Positions 18,692-29,749 of a DNA stretch of 64,000 bases are shown here, in pieces; position 1 is the first letter of the stretch; the number at the start of each line of letters is the position of its first letter. The notes beneath the pieces were generated by a model, which saw nothing but the letters and a program-made list of their open reading frames with translations, had not been told where the DNA came from and did no database searches. Position numbers and translations under genes: made by a program. The DNA comes from Bacillus sp. MUM 116 (lineage in GTDB: Bacteria; Bacillota; Bacilli; Bacillales; Cytobacillaceae): positions 1-64,000 of the forward strand of contig NZ_MLYR01000046.1 of NCBI RefSeq assembly GCF_001866655.1, written 5' to 3'.

Positions 18692-19834
18692 TTATAGAAG
18701 TGAGCGTACATATTGTCTCGTTTCTTTGTCAACCTCTTGAATGGTAGCCAAGCTCGGGTGTTCAATTGTTTGATGTGCATTTAATGCTTTTTCAATCAAT
18801 TCTTCAATTTGCAAGAAACGAATTTTCCCTTCCAAAAATGCTGCAACAGCCACTTCATTTGCAGCGTTCAAGGCAGTTGGCATCGTTCCTCCCTCATTAC
18901 CGGCATGATAGGCAAATTGCAAACAGCGAAAGCGTTCTACATCCATTTCCTGAAAATGCAGTTTTCCTATTTGCGCTAAATTTAACCGATTTGAGGAAGG
19001 TAGCGGGGCACGATCTGGATAGGTGAGAGCAAATTGAATGGGCACTCTCATATCCGGTGTCCCCAATTGGGCAATTATGCTGCTGTCATGATATTCAACC
19101 ATTGAATGAATAATACTCTCTTTATGGAGCAAGACATCAATTTTTTCATAAGGCATATTAAACAGCCAATGGGCCTCGATTACTTCCAAGCCCTTGTTCA
19201 TCATCGTTGCCGAGTCGATGGTAATTTTTGCACCCATTGACCAGTTTGGATGATTTAACGCATCCTCCACCGTTACATCTTGCAATTCTGCTCGGGAACG
19301 ATCTCGAAAACTGCCGCCTGATGCCGTTAAAATTAATCTTTCAATATTCTTATGTTTTTCCCCTTGTAAGGCTTGAAAAATTGCTGAGTGCTCACTGTCG
19401 ACAGGAAGAAGGGGTACATGATTTCTTTTCGCAGCATCCATGACAAGATGACCTGCTGTAACAAGCGTTTCCTTGTTGGCAATTGCGATAACTTTCCCAT
19501 TTTCAATTGCTTGTAATGTCGGGTTAAGTCCTACACTCCCAAGTACCGCATTCACTAGGATCTCCGCTTGCTCGTAAATCGCAACCTCAATCAATCCCTC
19601 ATCACCAAATGTAAATTTCGTATTGGGAAATTCAGCATTTAACGTTGTACAATCTTGATAATTCTGTACCGAAACAAGCCGCGGCTTGAACTCGTGGATG
19701 AATTTTCTTGCCAATTCAATATTCTTTCCAACAGACATGGCACCTAACTGAAAGCGATCAGGATGCTCACGAATTATATCTAGAGTTTGAGTGCCAATCG
19801 ATCCTGTGGCTCCCAATAAACTAATTATTTTCAA
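18692..19834 (-). CDS. dxr: 1-deoxy-D-xylulose-5-phosphate reductoisomerase
   Basis: Dxr makes 2-C-methyl-D-erythritol 4-phosphate with NADPH, the committed step of the MEP isoprenoid pathway. Its 380 residues start with the Rossmann motif [28 protein letters not shown] and [11 protein letters not shown] supply metal and substrate contacts, and [13 protein letters not shown] follows. The start is TTG with TAGGAG ten bases upstream. It is downstream of cdsA and uppS, which uses isoprenoid precursors; a palindromic repeat separates it from cdsA. Confidence 0.95.
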   Translation of the reverse strand: MKIISLLGATGSIGTQTLDIIREHPDRFQLGAMSVGKNIELARKFIHEFKPRLVSVQNYQDCTTLNAEFPNTKFTFGDEGLIEVAIYEQAEILVNAVLGSVGLNPTLQAIENGKVIAIANKETLVTAGHLVMDAAKRNHVPLLPVDSEHSAIFQALQGEKHKNIERLILTASGGSFRDRSRAELQDVTVEDALNHPNWSMGAKITIDSATMMNKGLEVIEAHWLFNMPYEKIDVLLHKESIIHSMVEYHDSSIIAQLGTPDMRVPIQFALTYPDRAPLPSSNRLNLAQIGKLHFQEMDVERFRCLQFAYHAGNEGGTMPTALNAANEVAVAAFLEGKIRFLQIEELIEKALNAHQTIEHPSLATIQEVDKETRQYVRSLL

Positions 19835-19852
19835 CTATATTCAACTCCTAAA

Positions 19853-19974
19853 AAGAAAGCGGAAGTGCCTTGCTCAGGGGCGACAAGCATTAGACGAGCC
19901 AGCGGGAAGGTTGCTCTTTAACCTTCTTGACGGATTGGCTTATGACTCGAGCCCCTAGGCGCTGTAGCTAGGCT
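19853..19974. repeat. Dispersed palindromic repeat, copy B (between cdsA and dxr)
   Basis: About 120 bp starting GAAAGCGGAAGTGCCTTG and ending CCCCTAGGCGCTGTAGCTA. Nested inverted segments are visible: GGGGC/GCCCC, then a central GGAAGGTT/AACCTTC hairpin. Same orientation as copy A. It starts 19 bases upstream of the dxr start and ends 5 bases from the cdsA stop, so it fills the intergenic space of a likely operon. Confidence 0.85.
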
Positions 19975-19978
19975 AAAA

Positions 19979-20770
19979 TTAGCCCCAAAGGTGGAAAAAG
20001 TGCAGCAATGGCCAGACAAATAATAAACTGTCAAATCGATCTAGAATCCCGCCATGTCCAGGTAAAATCTTTCCGGAATCCTTTACATTAAAGTGACGTT
20101 TAAATGCCGATTCAACTAAATCTCCAATTTGTCCAAAAATGGATAACACAATGGTAATCCCTAATATTTCAATCAATGTTGCATTAAAATTAGAAAATAA
20201 AGCAAATAAAACACCGACAACAAGAGCGCAAATAACACCGCCAATGGAGCCTTCAACCGTTTTATTTGGACTGATTTCCGGCCACAATTTGTTCTTACCA
20301 GTTGCTTTACCGATAAAATAAGCACCTGAATCCGTAGCCCACATGATAAATAAGGAATAAAAAATATAAACAAGACCAGCATCACGTGCTTCCATGAAGA
20401 AATAAAACCCTATCCCGACATAAACCGCTGACATTAAAGAAAATGCTGCATCTTCAAAAGTAAATCTATTTTTTGTAATCACCGTATAGGCCAAGAGTAA
20501 CAGTACAAAAGCAATCGCCAATTCTGTTTTTGAATAATAAAAAGTATTCATAACGTGTTCATACTGCTTCGGGAATAAGAGTACCCAAAGAAACAATGTT
20601 GCCAAAAAGCCATGCACGGTAAATAATGAGAGATTTTTCATTTTTAATAACTCATACAAACCAATAGTGGCTAAAAAATAAGATAAAAGGACAAATGGAA
20701 GTCCTCCATAAAACACAATTGGAATAAAAAGAGCGGCAGCGACGACTGCTGTTATAATTCTTTGTTTCAT
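19979..20770 (-). CDS. cdsA: Phosphatidate cytidylyltransferase
   Basis: CdsA makes CDP-diacylglycerol from phosphatidate and CTP at the membrane. The 263-residue protein is almost entirely hydrophobic helices. The C-terminal signature includes SPNKTVEGSIGG and KDSGKILPGHGGILDRFDSL, the family's active-site region. It lies 15 bases after uppS and is probably co-transcribed with it. Its stop codon abuts a palindromic repeat. Confidence 0.95.
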   Translation of the reverse strand: MKQRIITAVVAAALFIPIVFYGGLPFVLLSYFLATIGLYELLKMKNLSLFTVHGFLATLFLWVLLFPKQYEHVMNTFYYSKTELAIAFVLLLLAYTVITKNRFTFEDAAFSLMSAVYVGIGFYFFMEARDAGLVYIFYSLFIMWATDSGAYFIGKATGKNKLWPEISPNKTVEGSIGGVICALVVGVLFALFSNFNATLIEILGITIVLSIFGQIGDLVESAFKRHFNVKDSGKILPGHGGILDRFDSLLFVWPLLHFFHLWG

Positions 20771-20785
20771 CTAATTTTCACACCT

Positions 20786-21568
20786 TTATGGACTAACTCC
20801 TCCAAACCGGCGCTGACGATTCTGAAATGTTTTAATTGCCTCAAGCAGATGCTCTTCACGAAAATCCGGCCACAATACATCGGTAAACCAAAATTCTGTG
20901 TAGGCTAATTGCCAAAGCATGAAATTGCTCAAGCGAATTTCACCGCTTGTACGAATTAATAAATCAGGGTCCAACATGTTTGCTGTCATCAGATACGAAG
21001 AAAAAACCTCTTCATTTAAATCATTTTGATTCATTATACCATTATTGCAATCATTTACTACTTGTTTGACTGCATCAATGATTTCAGCCCTGCTTCCGTA
21101 ATTCAGCGCGAAGTTTAAGACAAGTCCATTATTATTTTTTGTTTCTTCAATAGCTTTTTCAATCGCGTGTAATGTATGTACAGGGAGCATATCTTTATAT
21201 CCCATCATTTTCACTTGAACATTCTCTTCAATTAATTCTGGAAGGAATGTACCTAAAAACTCCTCAGGTAATTTCATGATATATTCAACCTCATTTTTTG
21301 GACGCTTCCAGTTTTCAGTTGAAAAGGCATATAAGGTTAAGGTTTTAATTCCAAGTTCATTGGCAAGCCGGGTTGTTTTGCGGACAACCTTCATACCCTC
21401 ATGGTGACCCGCCACACGTGGTAAAGCCCTTTTCTTTGCCCATCGCCCATTCCCATCCATAATAATGGCAACATGCTCAGGTATTTGGAATTTTTTAACT
21501 TCTTCTATTTTTTCTCGGAGTGTGGAAGAGTTATTTTGATTCTTCCAAAGCCTTATTTTATTAAACAT
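20786..21568 (-). CDS. uppS: Undecaprenyl diphosphate synthase
   Basis: A cis-prenyltransferase that makes the C55 lipid carrier for peptidoglycan and teichoic acids. The catalytic Asp is residue 38 in IIMDGNGRWAKKR; LIRTSGEIRLSNF and FTDVLWPDF are the C-terminal substrate motifs. With the ATG at 21568 the length is 260, the same as B. subtilis UppS, and GGAGGAG lies just upstream. An in-frame start at 21598 has no SD. Confidence 0.95.
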   Translation of the reverse strand: MFNKIRLWKNQNNSSTLREKIEEVKKFQIPEHVAIIMDGNGRWAKKRALPRVAGHHEGMKVVRKTTRLANELGIKTLTLYAFSTENWKRPKNEVEYIMKLPEEFLGTFLPELIEENVQVKMMGYKDMLPVHTLHAIEKAIEETKNNNGLVLNFALNYGSRAEIIDAVKQVVNDCNNGIMNQNDLNEEVFSSYLMTANMLDPDLLIRTSGEIRLSNFMLWQLAYTEFWFTDVLWPDFREEHLLEAIKTFQNRQRRFGGVSP

Positions 21569-21656
21569 GACAATGCTCCTCCATATTAAGTTAATCATAT
21601 ACTCCGATAATAGATTTTTCTCTAATCGAACCAGTAAATAAATCCTATGAATTATT

Positions 21657-21685
21657 ATTTTAGCATGTTTTTATCATACCAAAAA
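21657..21685 (-). promoter_or_regulatory. Candidate promoter of uppS-cdsA
   Basis: Minus strand -35 TTTTTG and -10 TAAAAT preceded by TGC (extended -10) with 17-base spacing, about 90 bases before uppS and downstream of the frr terminator. The -35 is weak. Confidence 0.4.
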
Positions 21686-21791
21686 ACCGTAAAGATATCT
21701 TCTAATAACTAACTTATGTAAAATAAAAGGAATTAAGAATAATATTCAGAAACTTCCATATAAATCTTCAAAAGGAATATTCGCTTAAATA

Positions 21792-21818
21792 GTGAAAAAA
21801 CCCCCTAAAATAGAGGGT
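21792..21818 (-). terminator. Terminator of frr
   Basis: Minus strand stem ACCCTC/GGGGGT with a 7-nt loop followed by TTTTTTC, about 20 bases past the frr stop codon; it separates frr from uppS. Confidence 0.7.
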
Positions 21819-21838
21819 CCCCCTGCTTTGTAATTTGT

Positions 21839-22396
21839 TTATACTTCCATAATTTCTTTTTCTTTGTCTTTTGTTATTTTATCTATTTTGCTAATATTTT
21901 CATCTGTTAATTTTTGAATATCATCAGAATATCCACGAAGATCATCTTCAGTAATCTCGCCATTTTTCTCTAGCTTTTTTAAGTCCTCGTTCGCATCACG
22001 GCGGACATTGCGAATGGCGACTTTTGCTTCTTCTGCTTCTTTTTTCACTACTTTAACAAGCTCTTTGCGGCGTTCTTCCGTTAATTGTGGAATCGCAATC
22101 CGAATTATCGAACCATCATTGGAAGGATTCAAGCCTAGGTCAGATTTAAGGATCGCTTTTTCAATATCACCAAGAATTGATTTATCATAAGGCTGAATGA
22201 CAAGTAGTCTTGCCTCAGGAGTTGTAATTCCGGCAACTTGATTCACTGGAGTAGCTGCTCCGTAATAATCAACGGTTACTCGGTCTAATAGAGATGCACT
22301 GGCTCTTCCAGCACGAATGCTTGCAAGTTCTCGCGAAAATGCTTGAATCCCCTTCGACATTTTATCTTTTGCGGTGGATAGGACTTGTTTTGGCAT
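21839..22396 (-). CDS. frr: Ribosome recycling factor
   Basis: RRF (185 residues) splits post-termination ribosomes together with EF-G. The three-helix-bundle domain and the conserved region [17 protein letters not shown] are clear. Its ATG overlaps the pyrH stop by one base (TAATG), so the two are translationally coupled. Confidence 0.97.
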   Translation of the reverse strand: MPKQVLSTAKDKMSKGIQAFSRELASIRAGRASASLLDRVTVDYYGAATPVNQVAGITTPEARLLVIQPYDKSILGDIEKAILKSDLGLNPSNDGSIIRIAIPQLTEERRKELVKVVKKEAEEAKVAIRNVRRDANEDLKKLEKNGEITEDDLRGYSDDIQKLTDENISKIDKITKDKEKEIMEV

Positions 22397-23121
22397 TAGT
22401 TTTTCCCCCTAACAATTGTTCCAATTTTTTCACCCATAACTGCGCGTTTAATATTTCCTTGTTCCATAATTGAAAAAACAATAAGCGGAATATCATTATC
22501 CATACATAAAGAAGAAGCAGTGGAATCCATGACGGCCAATCCTTCTTTGATTACATCAAGATAAGAAAGTTCCTCATATTTTGTTGCATTTTTGTCTACA
22601 CGAGGGTCTGCGGAGTATACACCATCCACATTATTTTTTGCCATTAAAATGACTTCTGCATCAATTTCTGCTGCCCTTAATGCTGCGGTTGTATCTGTCG
22701 AGAAATATGGATTTCCAGTACCTGCTGCAAAAATTACTACACGATTTTTTTCTAGATGTCTAATAGCACGACGTCTTATATAGGGTTCTGCCACCTGGCG
22801 CATTTCAATCGATGTTTGTACACGTGATTCTATCCCTAAATGTTCTAAGCTATCCTGAAGTGCCAAGGAATTCATCACTGTTGCTAGCATTCCCATATAA
22901 TCAGCGGTTGCCCGGTCCATCCCCATCTCACTTCCGATTTTCCCACGCCAAATATTGCCGCCGCCTACAACAACAGCTACCTCCACTCCAAGTTCAGCAA
23001 TCTCTTTTACTTGAACAGCAATGGATTTAATCACGGAAGGTTTAATTCCAAAGCTTGATTCTCCTGCAAGTGCTTCCCCGCTTAATTTTAAAACGACGCG
23101 TTTGTACTTAGGACTTTCCAT
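22396..23121 (-). CDS. pyrH: UMP kinase
   Basis: PyrH phosphorylates UMP to UDP; the bacterial enzyme is a hexamer of the amino-acid-kinase fold controlled by GTP and UTP. Motifs: [12 protein letters not shown] at the start, [21 protein letters not shown] and [17 protein letters not shown]. The ATG at 23121 gives 241 residues, with GGAGGT upstream and the family start MESPKYKR. An in-frame start at 23190 would overlap the tsf terminator and has no SD. Confidence 0.96.
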   Translation of the reverse strand: MESPKYKRVVLKLSGEALAGESSFGIKPSVIKSIAVQVKEIAELGVEVAVVVGGGNIWRGKIGSEMGMDRATADYMGMLATVMNSLALQDSLEHLGIESRVQTSIEMRQVAEPYIRRRAIRHLEKNRVVIFAAGTGNPYFSTDTTAALRAAEIDAEVILMAKNNVDGVYSADPRVDKNATKYEELSYLDVIKEGLAVMDSTASSLCMDNDIPLIVFSIMEQGNIKRAVMGEKIGTIVRGKN

Positions 23122-23171
23122 ATAAACCTCCGTATTTTTATGTATTATTAACTTTTGAGTTTTCAGTTCCT

Positions 23172-23204
23172 TCAAAAATAGGGAACACAATGTGCTCCCT
23201 ATTT
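23172..23204 (-). terminator. Terminator/attenuator between tsf and pyrH
   Basis: A long stem AAATAGGGAGCACA/TGTGTTCCCTATTT, with a single G-T pair and a very short loop, is followed by TTG on the minus strand. It starts right after the tsf stop codon. Confidence 0.75.
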
Positions 23205-23207
23205 AAA

Positions 23208-24092
23208 TTATTTTTTATTTACTTGGTTCATAACTTCTTCTGCGAAGTTATCTTCACGTTTTTCGATGCCTTCGCCTACTTCATAACGAATGAATTCGCG
23301 AACGGTAGCACCTTTTGATTCAACAAACTGACGTACTTTTTGATCAGGGTTTTTAACGAAAGCCTGGTCAAGAACACAAACATCTTCAAAGTATTTTCCA
23401 AGACGTCCTTCAACCATTTTCGCTACGATATTTTCAGGCTTTCCTTCATTTAAAGCTTGTTGTGTTAAAATTTCGCGTTCACGTTCAACTTCCTCTGCGG
23501 AAACCTGATCACGAGATACATATTTTGGATTTAATGCAGCAATATGCATTGATACATCTTTTGCAGCATTTGCATCAGTAGTTCCTTCAAGCACATTTAA
23601 AACAGCGATACGGCCGCCCATGTGAAGATATGCACCGAATGCATCGTTATCAGTTTTTGATACGATTGTAAAGCGGCGAAGGGAAAGCTTTTCACCAATT
23701 TTTGCGATTGCAGCATTAATATGTTCAGTAACTGTTGCACCATTATCCATTTTTTGTTCAGCAGCTTCTTCTACAGTTGCTGGTTTATTGTTTAATAGAT
23801 GTTGTGAAAGTTCCTTAACAAGTGTTTGGAAACCTTCGTTTTTAGCAACAAAGTCTGTTTCTGAGTTTACTTCAAGGATAACAGCTTCGTTACCTTCAGT
23901 TAAAATGGAAGTGATTCCTTCAGAAGCGATACGATCTGCTTTCTTTGCTGCTTTTGCAATTCCCTTTTCACGTAGGTAATCAATGGCTTTGTCCATATCA
24001 CCGTTTGTTTCTGTTAAAGCTTTTTTACAATCCATCATACCTGCGCCTGTTTTTTCACGTAGTTCTTTAACCATTTGAGCCGTTACTGCCAT
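23208..24092 (-). CDS. tsf: Elongation factor Ts
   Basis: EF-Ts exchanges GDP for GTP on EF-Tu; 294 residues, the usual bacillar length. The N-terminal UBA-like domain ([17 protein letters not shown]), the [10 protein letters not shown] core motif and the C-terminal coiled region are present. A good SD (AGGAGG) precedes the ATG. It follows rpsB, separated by a strong attenuator-like hairpin. Confidence 0.97.
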   Translation of the reverse strand: MAVTAQMVKELREKTGAGMMDCKKALTETNGDMDKAIDYLREKGIAKAAKKADRIASEGITSILTEGNEAVILEVNSETDFVAKNEGFQTLVKELSQHLLNNKPATVEEAAEQKMDNGATVTEHINAAIAKIGEKLSLRRFTIVSKTDNDAFGAYLHMGGRIAVLNVLEGTTDANAAKDVSMHIAALNPKYVSRDQVSAEEVEREREILTQQALNEGKPENIVAKMVEGRLGKYFEDVCVLDQAFVKNPDQKVRQFVESKGATVREFIRYEVGEGIEKREDNFAEEVMNQVNKK

Positions 24093-24156
24093 AATGTACT
24101 TCCTCCTTATATCCTATGTATTCATATCTTTGCCAATCAATCCTAAGATAAACCTT

Positions 24157-24200
24157 CTTTAAAAAAAGGTGATAAAGGGTCTCCCTCTTATCACCTTTTT
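24157..24200 (-). terminator. Terminator/attenuator between rpsB and tsf
   Basis: Minus strand stem AAAAAGGTGATAA/TTATCACCTTTTT (13 bp, perfect) with a 12-nt loop, extended by T residues. Located in the rpsB-tsf gap, it probably lowers tsf relative to rpsB. Confidence 0.85.
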
Positions 24201-24218
24201 ATCGTTCACTACATTAAA

Positions 24219-24941
<723 letters not shown>

Positions 24942-25046
24942 CTAATGGTTTGTTTTCCTCCGCTCATCTCATTTTTAAACAGAAACTGTTCATTAAACAG
25001 CACCGTCTGCTTAAATCAACAAGCGTGTGTATTAACACCATGAAAT

Positions 25047-25076
25047 AATATAGCATAACTATTGATTACAAATCAA
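25047..25076 (-). promoter_or_regulatory. Sigma-A promoter of rpsB
   Basis: -35 TTGATT (25071-25076), 18-base spacer ending in TGC, and -10 TATATT (25047-25052) on the minus strand. Transcription would start near 25040 and leave a roughly 110-nt leader before rpsB, room for S2-type feedback control (inference). Confidence 0.6.
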
Positions 25077-25089
25077 GAATTACTTAAAG

Positions 25090-25124
25090 AAAATATAATC
25101 CCCTATTTTTCCAATAGGGGATTC
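25090..25124 (-). terminator. Terminator of codY
   Basis: Minus strand stem AATCCCCTATT/AATAGGGGATT (11 bp, perfect) with a 5-nt loop, followed by a T-rich stretch, just after the codY stop codon. Confidence 0.75.
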
Positions 25125-25141
25125 GTCTTTAGCATCTGCTT

Positions 25142-25921
25142 TTAATTGGATCTTAATTTATCAAGTTCAACGAGGAACTTATCATTTAAGACTTTAATAT
25201 ACGTACCTTTCATACCAAGAGAACGAGACTCGATTACTCCCGCACTTTCAAGCTTTCTTAAAGCGTTGACAATAACGGAACGGGTAATCCCAACACGGTC
25301 AGCAATTTTGGATGCAACTAATAAACCTTCATGACCATTTAACTCTTCAAAAATATGTTCAATTGCTTCAAGTTCACTATAAGATAATGAACTAATTGCC
25401 ATTTGTACAACCGCTTTACTTCTTGCTTCTTCTTCGATTTCTTCTGCTTTTTCACGTAGTATTTCCATACCTACTACAGTTGCACCATACTCTGCAAGAA
25501 TTAAATCATCATCAAGGAATTTTTCTTGAACTCTTGCAAGGATTAATGTTCCTAAACGCTCACCGCCGCCAATAATCGGAACAACAGTTGTTAACCCTTC
25601 AGGGAAAAGGTCTTTATTTTCAACCGGGAAGGCAGTATATTCACTGTTCACGTCAAGGTTTGGAGATGTTTCTTGAATATTAAATAAACCTTTCGTATAC
25701 TCCTCAGGGAATTGACGCTCTTCTAACATTTTTGACATGCGTTCATTTTCAAAATGCTGACTAACTGCAAACCCTAATAATTTACCACGACGGCTAACAA
25801 CATAAATATTTGACTCAATCACTTCACTAAGTGTTTCAGCCATTTCTTTAAAGTTTACCGGCTTTCCTGCAGCCTTTTGTAATAATGCATTGATTTTTCT
25901 TGTTTTAGACAGTAAATCCAT
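25142..25921 (-). CDS. codY: GTP- and branched-chain-amino-acid-sensing global repressor CodY
   Basis: CodY (259 residues) represses amino acid biosynthesis, competence and other stationary-phase genes while GTP and isoleucine/leucine/valine are plentiful. An N-terminal GAF domain (ligand pocket) is followed by a winged HTH with [21 protein letters not shown]... near 203-225 and [14 protein letters not shown] at the end. SD AGGAGG. It ends the hslV-hslU-codY cluster; the fla/che operon that follows codY in B. subtilis is absent. Confidence 0.97.
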   Translation of the reverse strand: MDLLSKTRKINALLQKAAGKPVNFKEMAETLSEVIESNIYVVSRRGKLLGFAVSQHFENERMSKMLEERQFPEEYTKGLFNIQETSPNLDVNSEYTAFPVENKDLFPEGLTTVVPIIGGGERLGTLILARVQEKFLDDDLILAEYGATVVGMEILREKAEEIEEEARSKAVVQMAISSLSYSELEAIEHIFEELNGHEGLLVASKIADRVGITRSVIVNALRKLESAGVIESRSLGMKGTYIKVLNDKFLVELDKLRSN

Positions 25922-26035
25922 TTAATTCTTCCTCCTAATTATCTGCAACCAATATTAAATTTTATATGACAATCATTTTTTAACTTATTAGGTGTTTTTT
26001 TGTTTCCCCATAAGAAAGGGCTGGTAACACCCTCT

Positions 26036-27442
26036 TTAAAGTATAAATTGACTTAAGTCCTTATTTTTTGAAATTGCTCCGAGTTTATCATCGACATATT
26101 GTGGCGTAATCGTAATTTTCTCCATTGTAATATCAGGAGCTTCAAAGGATAAATCCTCTAAAAGCTTTTCTAATATGGTGTGGAGTCTTCTTGCTCCAAT
26201 ATTATCGGTATTTTGATTCACATCAAAAGCCACTTCAGCTATTCTACGAATAGCATCGTCAGAAAATTCAATTTGTATACCTTCTGTTTCCAATAATGCT
26301 TGATATTGCTTAATTAGAGCATTATCCGGCTCAATAAGGATTCTAAAGAAATCTTCGATATTTAATTTTGTTAATTCAACCCGGATTGGGAAACGGCCTT
26401 GTAATTCCGGAATTAAATCGGAAGGCTTTGCCATATGGAATGCCCCTGCTGCAATAAATAATACATGATCTGTTTTAACCGAACCATATTTGGTTACCAC
26501 TGTTGACCCTTCTACAACAGGTAAAATATCTCTTTGCACTCCTTCACGAGAAACATCTGCAGAAGAACCACCAGAATTTTTACTTGCAATTTTATCAATT
26601 TCATCAATGAAAATAATACCATTTTGTTCAGCTCGATAAACAGCTTCTGACGTTACTTCATCCATATCGATTAACTTTTGTGCTTCTTCACCCGTTAAAA
26701 CCTTTCTTGCTTCCCGGACCGTTAATTTTCTTTTTTTGCGCTTTTTTGGCATAAAACTGCTAAGAGCATCTTGCATATTCATGCCCATTTGCTCTATTCC
26801 GGACCCTTGTAGCATGTCAAACATGGAAGGGGCCTGCTCCTCTACTTCGACGGTAACCATTTCATCTTCAAGCTGTCCTAATGCAAGCTTTTCCTTCACA
26901 ATTTTCCGCTTTTCATTAATTGAATAATCATCTGCTTGTGTGGATTCGTATTCATTTTGAGAGTTTCCTCCACCAAACAACATTTCAAGCGGATTTTTAT
27001 AACTTGCAGATTTTTTACCAGATGGAACGAGCAAATCAACGAGTCTGCTATTGGCATTTTCTTCTGCACGTTCTTTGACACTCAGCATTCTTTCTTCTTT
27101 CACCAATCGCACGGAAGTTTCTACCAAGTCACGGACCATAGATTCTACATCGCGGCCAACATATCCAACTTCAGTAAATTTGGTAGCTTCGACCTTTACA
27201 AATGGAGCACCGACTAATTTGGCAATTCTGCGGGCAATTTCTGTCTTACCAACACCAGTAGGTCCAATCATCAAAATATTTTTCGGAATAATTTCATCCC
27301 GTAATTTTTCACTTAATAGGCCTCTTCTATATCGATTCCTAAGGGCAACAGCTACAGCTTTTTTCGCATCCTTTTGCCCTATAATATATTGGTCGAGTCT
27401 CTCTACGATTTGGCGCGGGGTTAAATTGGTTGTTTTTTCCAT
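26036..27442 (-). CDS. hslU: ATPase subunit HslU (ClpY) of the HslUV protease
   Basis: HslU is the AAA+ unfoldase that feeds HslV; 468 residues. Walker A GPTGVGKT is at 60-67 and Walker [10 protein letters not shown] near 272. The intermediate I domain lies between, and sensor 2/arginine motifs follow ([12 protein letters not shown]). The C-terminal tail ending SQFIL is the part that inserts into HslV. It starts 21 bases after hslV, an operon with codY. Confidence 0.96.
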   Translation of the reverse strand: MEKTTNLTPRQIVERLDQYIIGQKDAKKAVAVALRNRYRRGLLSEKLRDEIIPKNILMIGPTGVGKTEIARRIAKLVGAPFVKVEATKFTEVGYVGRDVESMVRDLVETSVRLVKEERMLSVKERAEENANSRLVDLLVPSGKKSASYKNPLEMLFGGGNSQNEYESTQADDYSINEKRKIVKEKLALGQLEDEMVTVEVEEQAPSMFDMLQGSGIEQMGMNMQDALSSFMPKKRKKRKLTVREARKVLTGEEAQKLIDMDEVTSEAVYRAEQNGIIFIDEIDKIASKNSGGSSADVSREGVQRDILPVVEGSTVVTKYGSVKTDHVLFIAAGAFHMAKPSDLIPELQGRFPIRVELTKLNIEDFFRILIEPDNALIKQYQALLETEGIQIEFSDDAIRRIAEVAFDVNQNTDNIGARRLHTILEKLLEDLSFEAPDITMEKITITPQYVDDKLGAISKNKDLSQFIL

Positions 27443-27462
27443 GAATTAGGTCTCCCTTCCCG

Positions 27463-28005
27463 TTATAGCTCTTCAACGATAATATTGTGATTTGTGTACA
27501 CACATATTTCAGCGGCTATTTCTAAAGAAGCTTTGGCAATTTCTTTTGCAGACAAATGATCCCCTGAGTATTTCTTTAAGGATCTTCCTGCTGCTAATGC
27601 ATAGTTACCGCCTGACCCAATCGCCAGAATCCCATCATCAGGCTCAATCACTTCACCTGTACCGGAAACAAGCAACAGGCTTTCCTGGTTCATAACAATC
27701 AACATCGCTTCAAGCTTTCGCAACATTTTATCACTGCGCCATTCTTTTGCAAGCTCCACTGCAGCTCTTTGAAGGTTTCCGTTATATTCCTCTAGCTTTC
27801 CTTCAAATAACTCAAACAATGTAAAAGCATCGGCAACGGATCCGGCAAAACCCGCCAAAACCTTACCATTAAAAATCTTTCTTACTTTTCTTGCAGTGTG
27901 CTTCATCACAACAGCATTTCCAAATGTTACTTGCCCGTCACCAGACATCGAACATTCACCGTTATGGTGAATTGCAAAAATCGTAGTAGCATGAAATTGC
28001 TCCAT
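27463..28005 (-). CDS. hslV: Peptidase subunit HslV (ClpQ) of the HslUV protease
   Basis: HslV is the proteasome-beta-like peptidase; 180 residues with [23 protein letters not shown] and [12 protein letters not shown]. The N-terminus reads [12 protein letters not shown]. subtilis ClpQ (CodW) has Ser directly after Met and was described as an N-terminal serine protease; here residue 2 is Glu, and Thr7-Thr8-Ile9 line up with the canonical Thr-Thr-Ile of HslV. So a six-residue propeptide and a Thr nucleophile are more likely. SD GAGGAGGG supports the start. A broken xerC lies upstream. Confidence 0.95.
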   Translation of the reverse strand: MEQFHATTIFAIHHNGECSMSGDGQVTFGNAVVMKHTARKVRKIFNGKVLAGFAGSVADAFTLFELFEGKLEEYNGNLQRAAVELAKEWRSDKMLRKLEAMLIVMNQESLLLVSGTGEVIEPDDGILAIGSGGNYALAAGRSLKKYSGDHLSAKEIAKASLEIAAEICVYTNHNIIVEEL

Positions 28006-28084
28006 AAATTAAGACCCTCCTCTTTTGGAGTATTCTATATTTTCCCGTTAACCTAAAAAATGAAAAAACACTGTGAATCCTTGT

Positions 28085-28207
28085 TCAAACGTGAACAATA
28101 AATTCATTATTTTCATATTGAAAATGTTCAATTGTATATTTTGAATAATTCTTCTCCATTTGTAAATATTCAAGAAGGAATGTTAATAAAACATTCACAT
28201 TTGACAT
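28085..28207 (-). pseudogene. xerC: Remnant of xerC (tyrosine recombinase), N-terminal fragment
   Basis: The only sizeable gap in this cluster holds a 40-codon open frame (ATG at 28207, TGA at 28087-28085) that reads EYLQMEKNYSKYTI near its middle. That closely matches the start of Bacillus XerC (EYLQIEKNYSQYTI), and the opening MSNV resembles MENV. Intact XerC has about 300 residues: a core-binding domain and a catalytic domain with R-H-R-Y. None of the catalytic part is present before hslV starts at 28005. The position (trmFO - xerC - hslV) is exactly that of xerC (codV) in Bacillus. The gene has lost about 85 percent of its length; the fragment is unlikely to function. Confidence 0.8.
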
Positions 28208-28267
28208 GCTTTTACTGCGCAAGGCCTACTAAATCGTAACATACTTCCATAGCGCTTGCAAGAAATT

Positions 28268-29575
28268 TTACAAAACTTTCACAAAGTTCTGAATTGTTTC
28301 AAGCGCTCTATTTGCATGCTGTAAATTTCTCTCCTGTTTCCCCTTAATTTTGACAGGTAAATCAGGAAAAAGGCCGAAATTGGCATTCATCGGCTGGAAT
28401 GTTTTTGCATTGGTCGCAGTGATATAATGGGCCATGCTGCCAATTGCGGTCTCCACTGGAAACTCAAGCGGTTCCTTCCCTTCAATCATTCGGGCTGCAT
28501 TGATCCCCGCAACTAATCCACTTGCTGCTGACTCGACATATCCTTCAACCCCTGTCATTTGCCCAGCGAACAATAAATCATCCCGCTCACGAAATTGATA
28601 GGTTGCCTTTAAAACCTTTGGTGAATTGATAAATGTATTGCGGTGCATTACCCCATAACGAATGATTTCAGCATTTTCCAACCCTGGTATGAGCTGGATA
28701 ACCTCTTTTTGTGCACCCCATTTTAAATGCGTCTGAAACCCAACAATATTAAATAGGGTTCCGGCCGCATCATCCTGCCTCAACTGAACAACAGCAAAAG
28801 GTCTTTTCCCCGTTTTCGGATCCTCTAAACCAACTGGTTTTAATGGGCCAAAAAGCATGGTTTTCTTGCCTCTTGCAGCCATTACTTCTATTGGCATGCA
28901 GCCTTCAAAGAAAATTTCCTTTTCAAATTCTTTTAATGGGACGGTTTCAGCAGAAATTAAGGCTTCATAAAACCGGTTAAACTCTTCCTCTGTCATCGGA
29001 CAGTTCAAATAGGCAGCTTCTCCCTTATCGTAGCGTGATTTTAAATATACCTTATCCATATCGATGCTTTCTTTTTCAATTATAGGTGCTGCAGCATCAT
29101 AAAAATAAAGATATTCTTCTCCAGTTAAATTTTTTAATTTAGCTGAAAGTTCAGGACTTGTCAGCGGTCCAGTGGCAATCACTGTTGGTCCTTCGGGAAT
29201 TTCTCTGACTTCTTCATTGATGACCGTGACATTCTCGTGGTTTTTAACCATGTTCGTAACTTTTGCCGCGAATTCATGCCGATCCACCGCTAAAGCACCT
29301 CCTGCAGGCACTGAGCAGGCATCAGCAGAGGCGATTATCACCGAATCAAGCCTTCTCATTTCTTCCTTTAACACACCAACTGCATTCGTTAGGGTGTTCG
29401 CTCTTAACGAATTACTGCAGACTAATTCTGCAAATTTATCTGTATGATGAGCAGGCGTTTGCTTAACAGGTCTCATTTCGTAGAGATGAACTTTAATCCC
29501 TCTTTTTGCAATTTGCCAGGCTGCTTCACTGCCTGCTAAACCGGCGCCAATTACATTTACTGTAATATCTTTCAT
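28268..29575 (-). CDS. trmFO: Folate/FAD-dependent tRNA (uracil-54-C5) methyltransferase TrmFO
   Basis: TrmFO (formerly Gid) makes ribothymidine at U54 of tRNAs using methylene-tetrahydrofolate and FADH2; 435 residues, the family length. The FAD-binding [14 protein letters not shown] is at residues 10-23. [20 protein letters not shown] and [16 protein letters not shown] are family signatures. SD TAGGAGG. It lies downstream of topA; the next locus is the xerC remnant. Confidence 0.96.
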   Translation of the reverse strand: MKDITVNVIGAGLAGSEAAWQIAKRGIKVHLYEMRPVKQTPAHHTDKFAELVCSNSLRANTLTNAVGVLKEEMRRLDSVIIASADACSVPAGGALAVDRHEFAAKVTNMVKNHENVTVINEEVREIPEGPTVIATGPLTSPELSAKLKNLTGEEYLYFYDAAAPIIEKESIDMDKVYLKSRYDKGEAAYLNCPMTEEEFNRFYEALISAETVPLKEFEKEIFFEGCMPIEVMAARGKKTMLFGPLKPVGLEDPKTGKRPFAVVQLRQDDAAGTLFNIVGFQTHLKWGAQKEVIQLIPGLENAEIIRYGVMHRNTFINSPKVLKATYQFRERDDLLFAGQMTGVEGYVESAASGLVAGINAARMIEGKEPLEFPVETAIGSMAHYITATNAKTFQPMNANFGLFPDLPVKIKGKQERNLQHANRALETIQNFVKVL

Positions 29576-29716
29576 GAATTTCCTCCTAAAGCCGCTTTCT
29601 TATTACTCTAATCACCTATACTATACTTTTCCCCCAAATAAGTCCATCTTGCATTGTACTATACGAATGAAAAACAAAAAAGTTTTTTGGTTTAAAAAGA
29701 TTGTAAAAACACTGTA

Positions 29717-29749
29717 AAATTAAAAGAGCAGGCCCTTGGCCACGCTCTT
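29717..29749 (-). terminator. Terminator of topA
   Basis: Minus strand stem AAGAGC/GCTCTT with further imperfect GGCC pairing inside, followed by TTTTAATTTT. It overlaps the last bases of the topA stop region. Confidence 0.65.

Noticed and set aside
26011-26034. Hairpin in the hslU-codY gap as a terminator
   Set aside because: Pairing of the two arms needs several mismatches and there is no T run on the minus strand.
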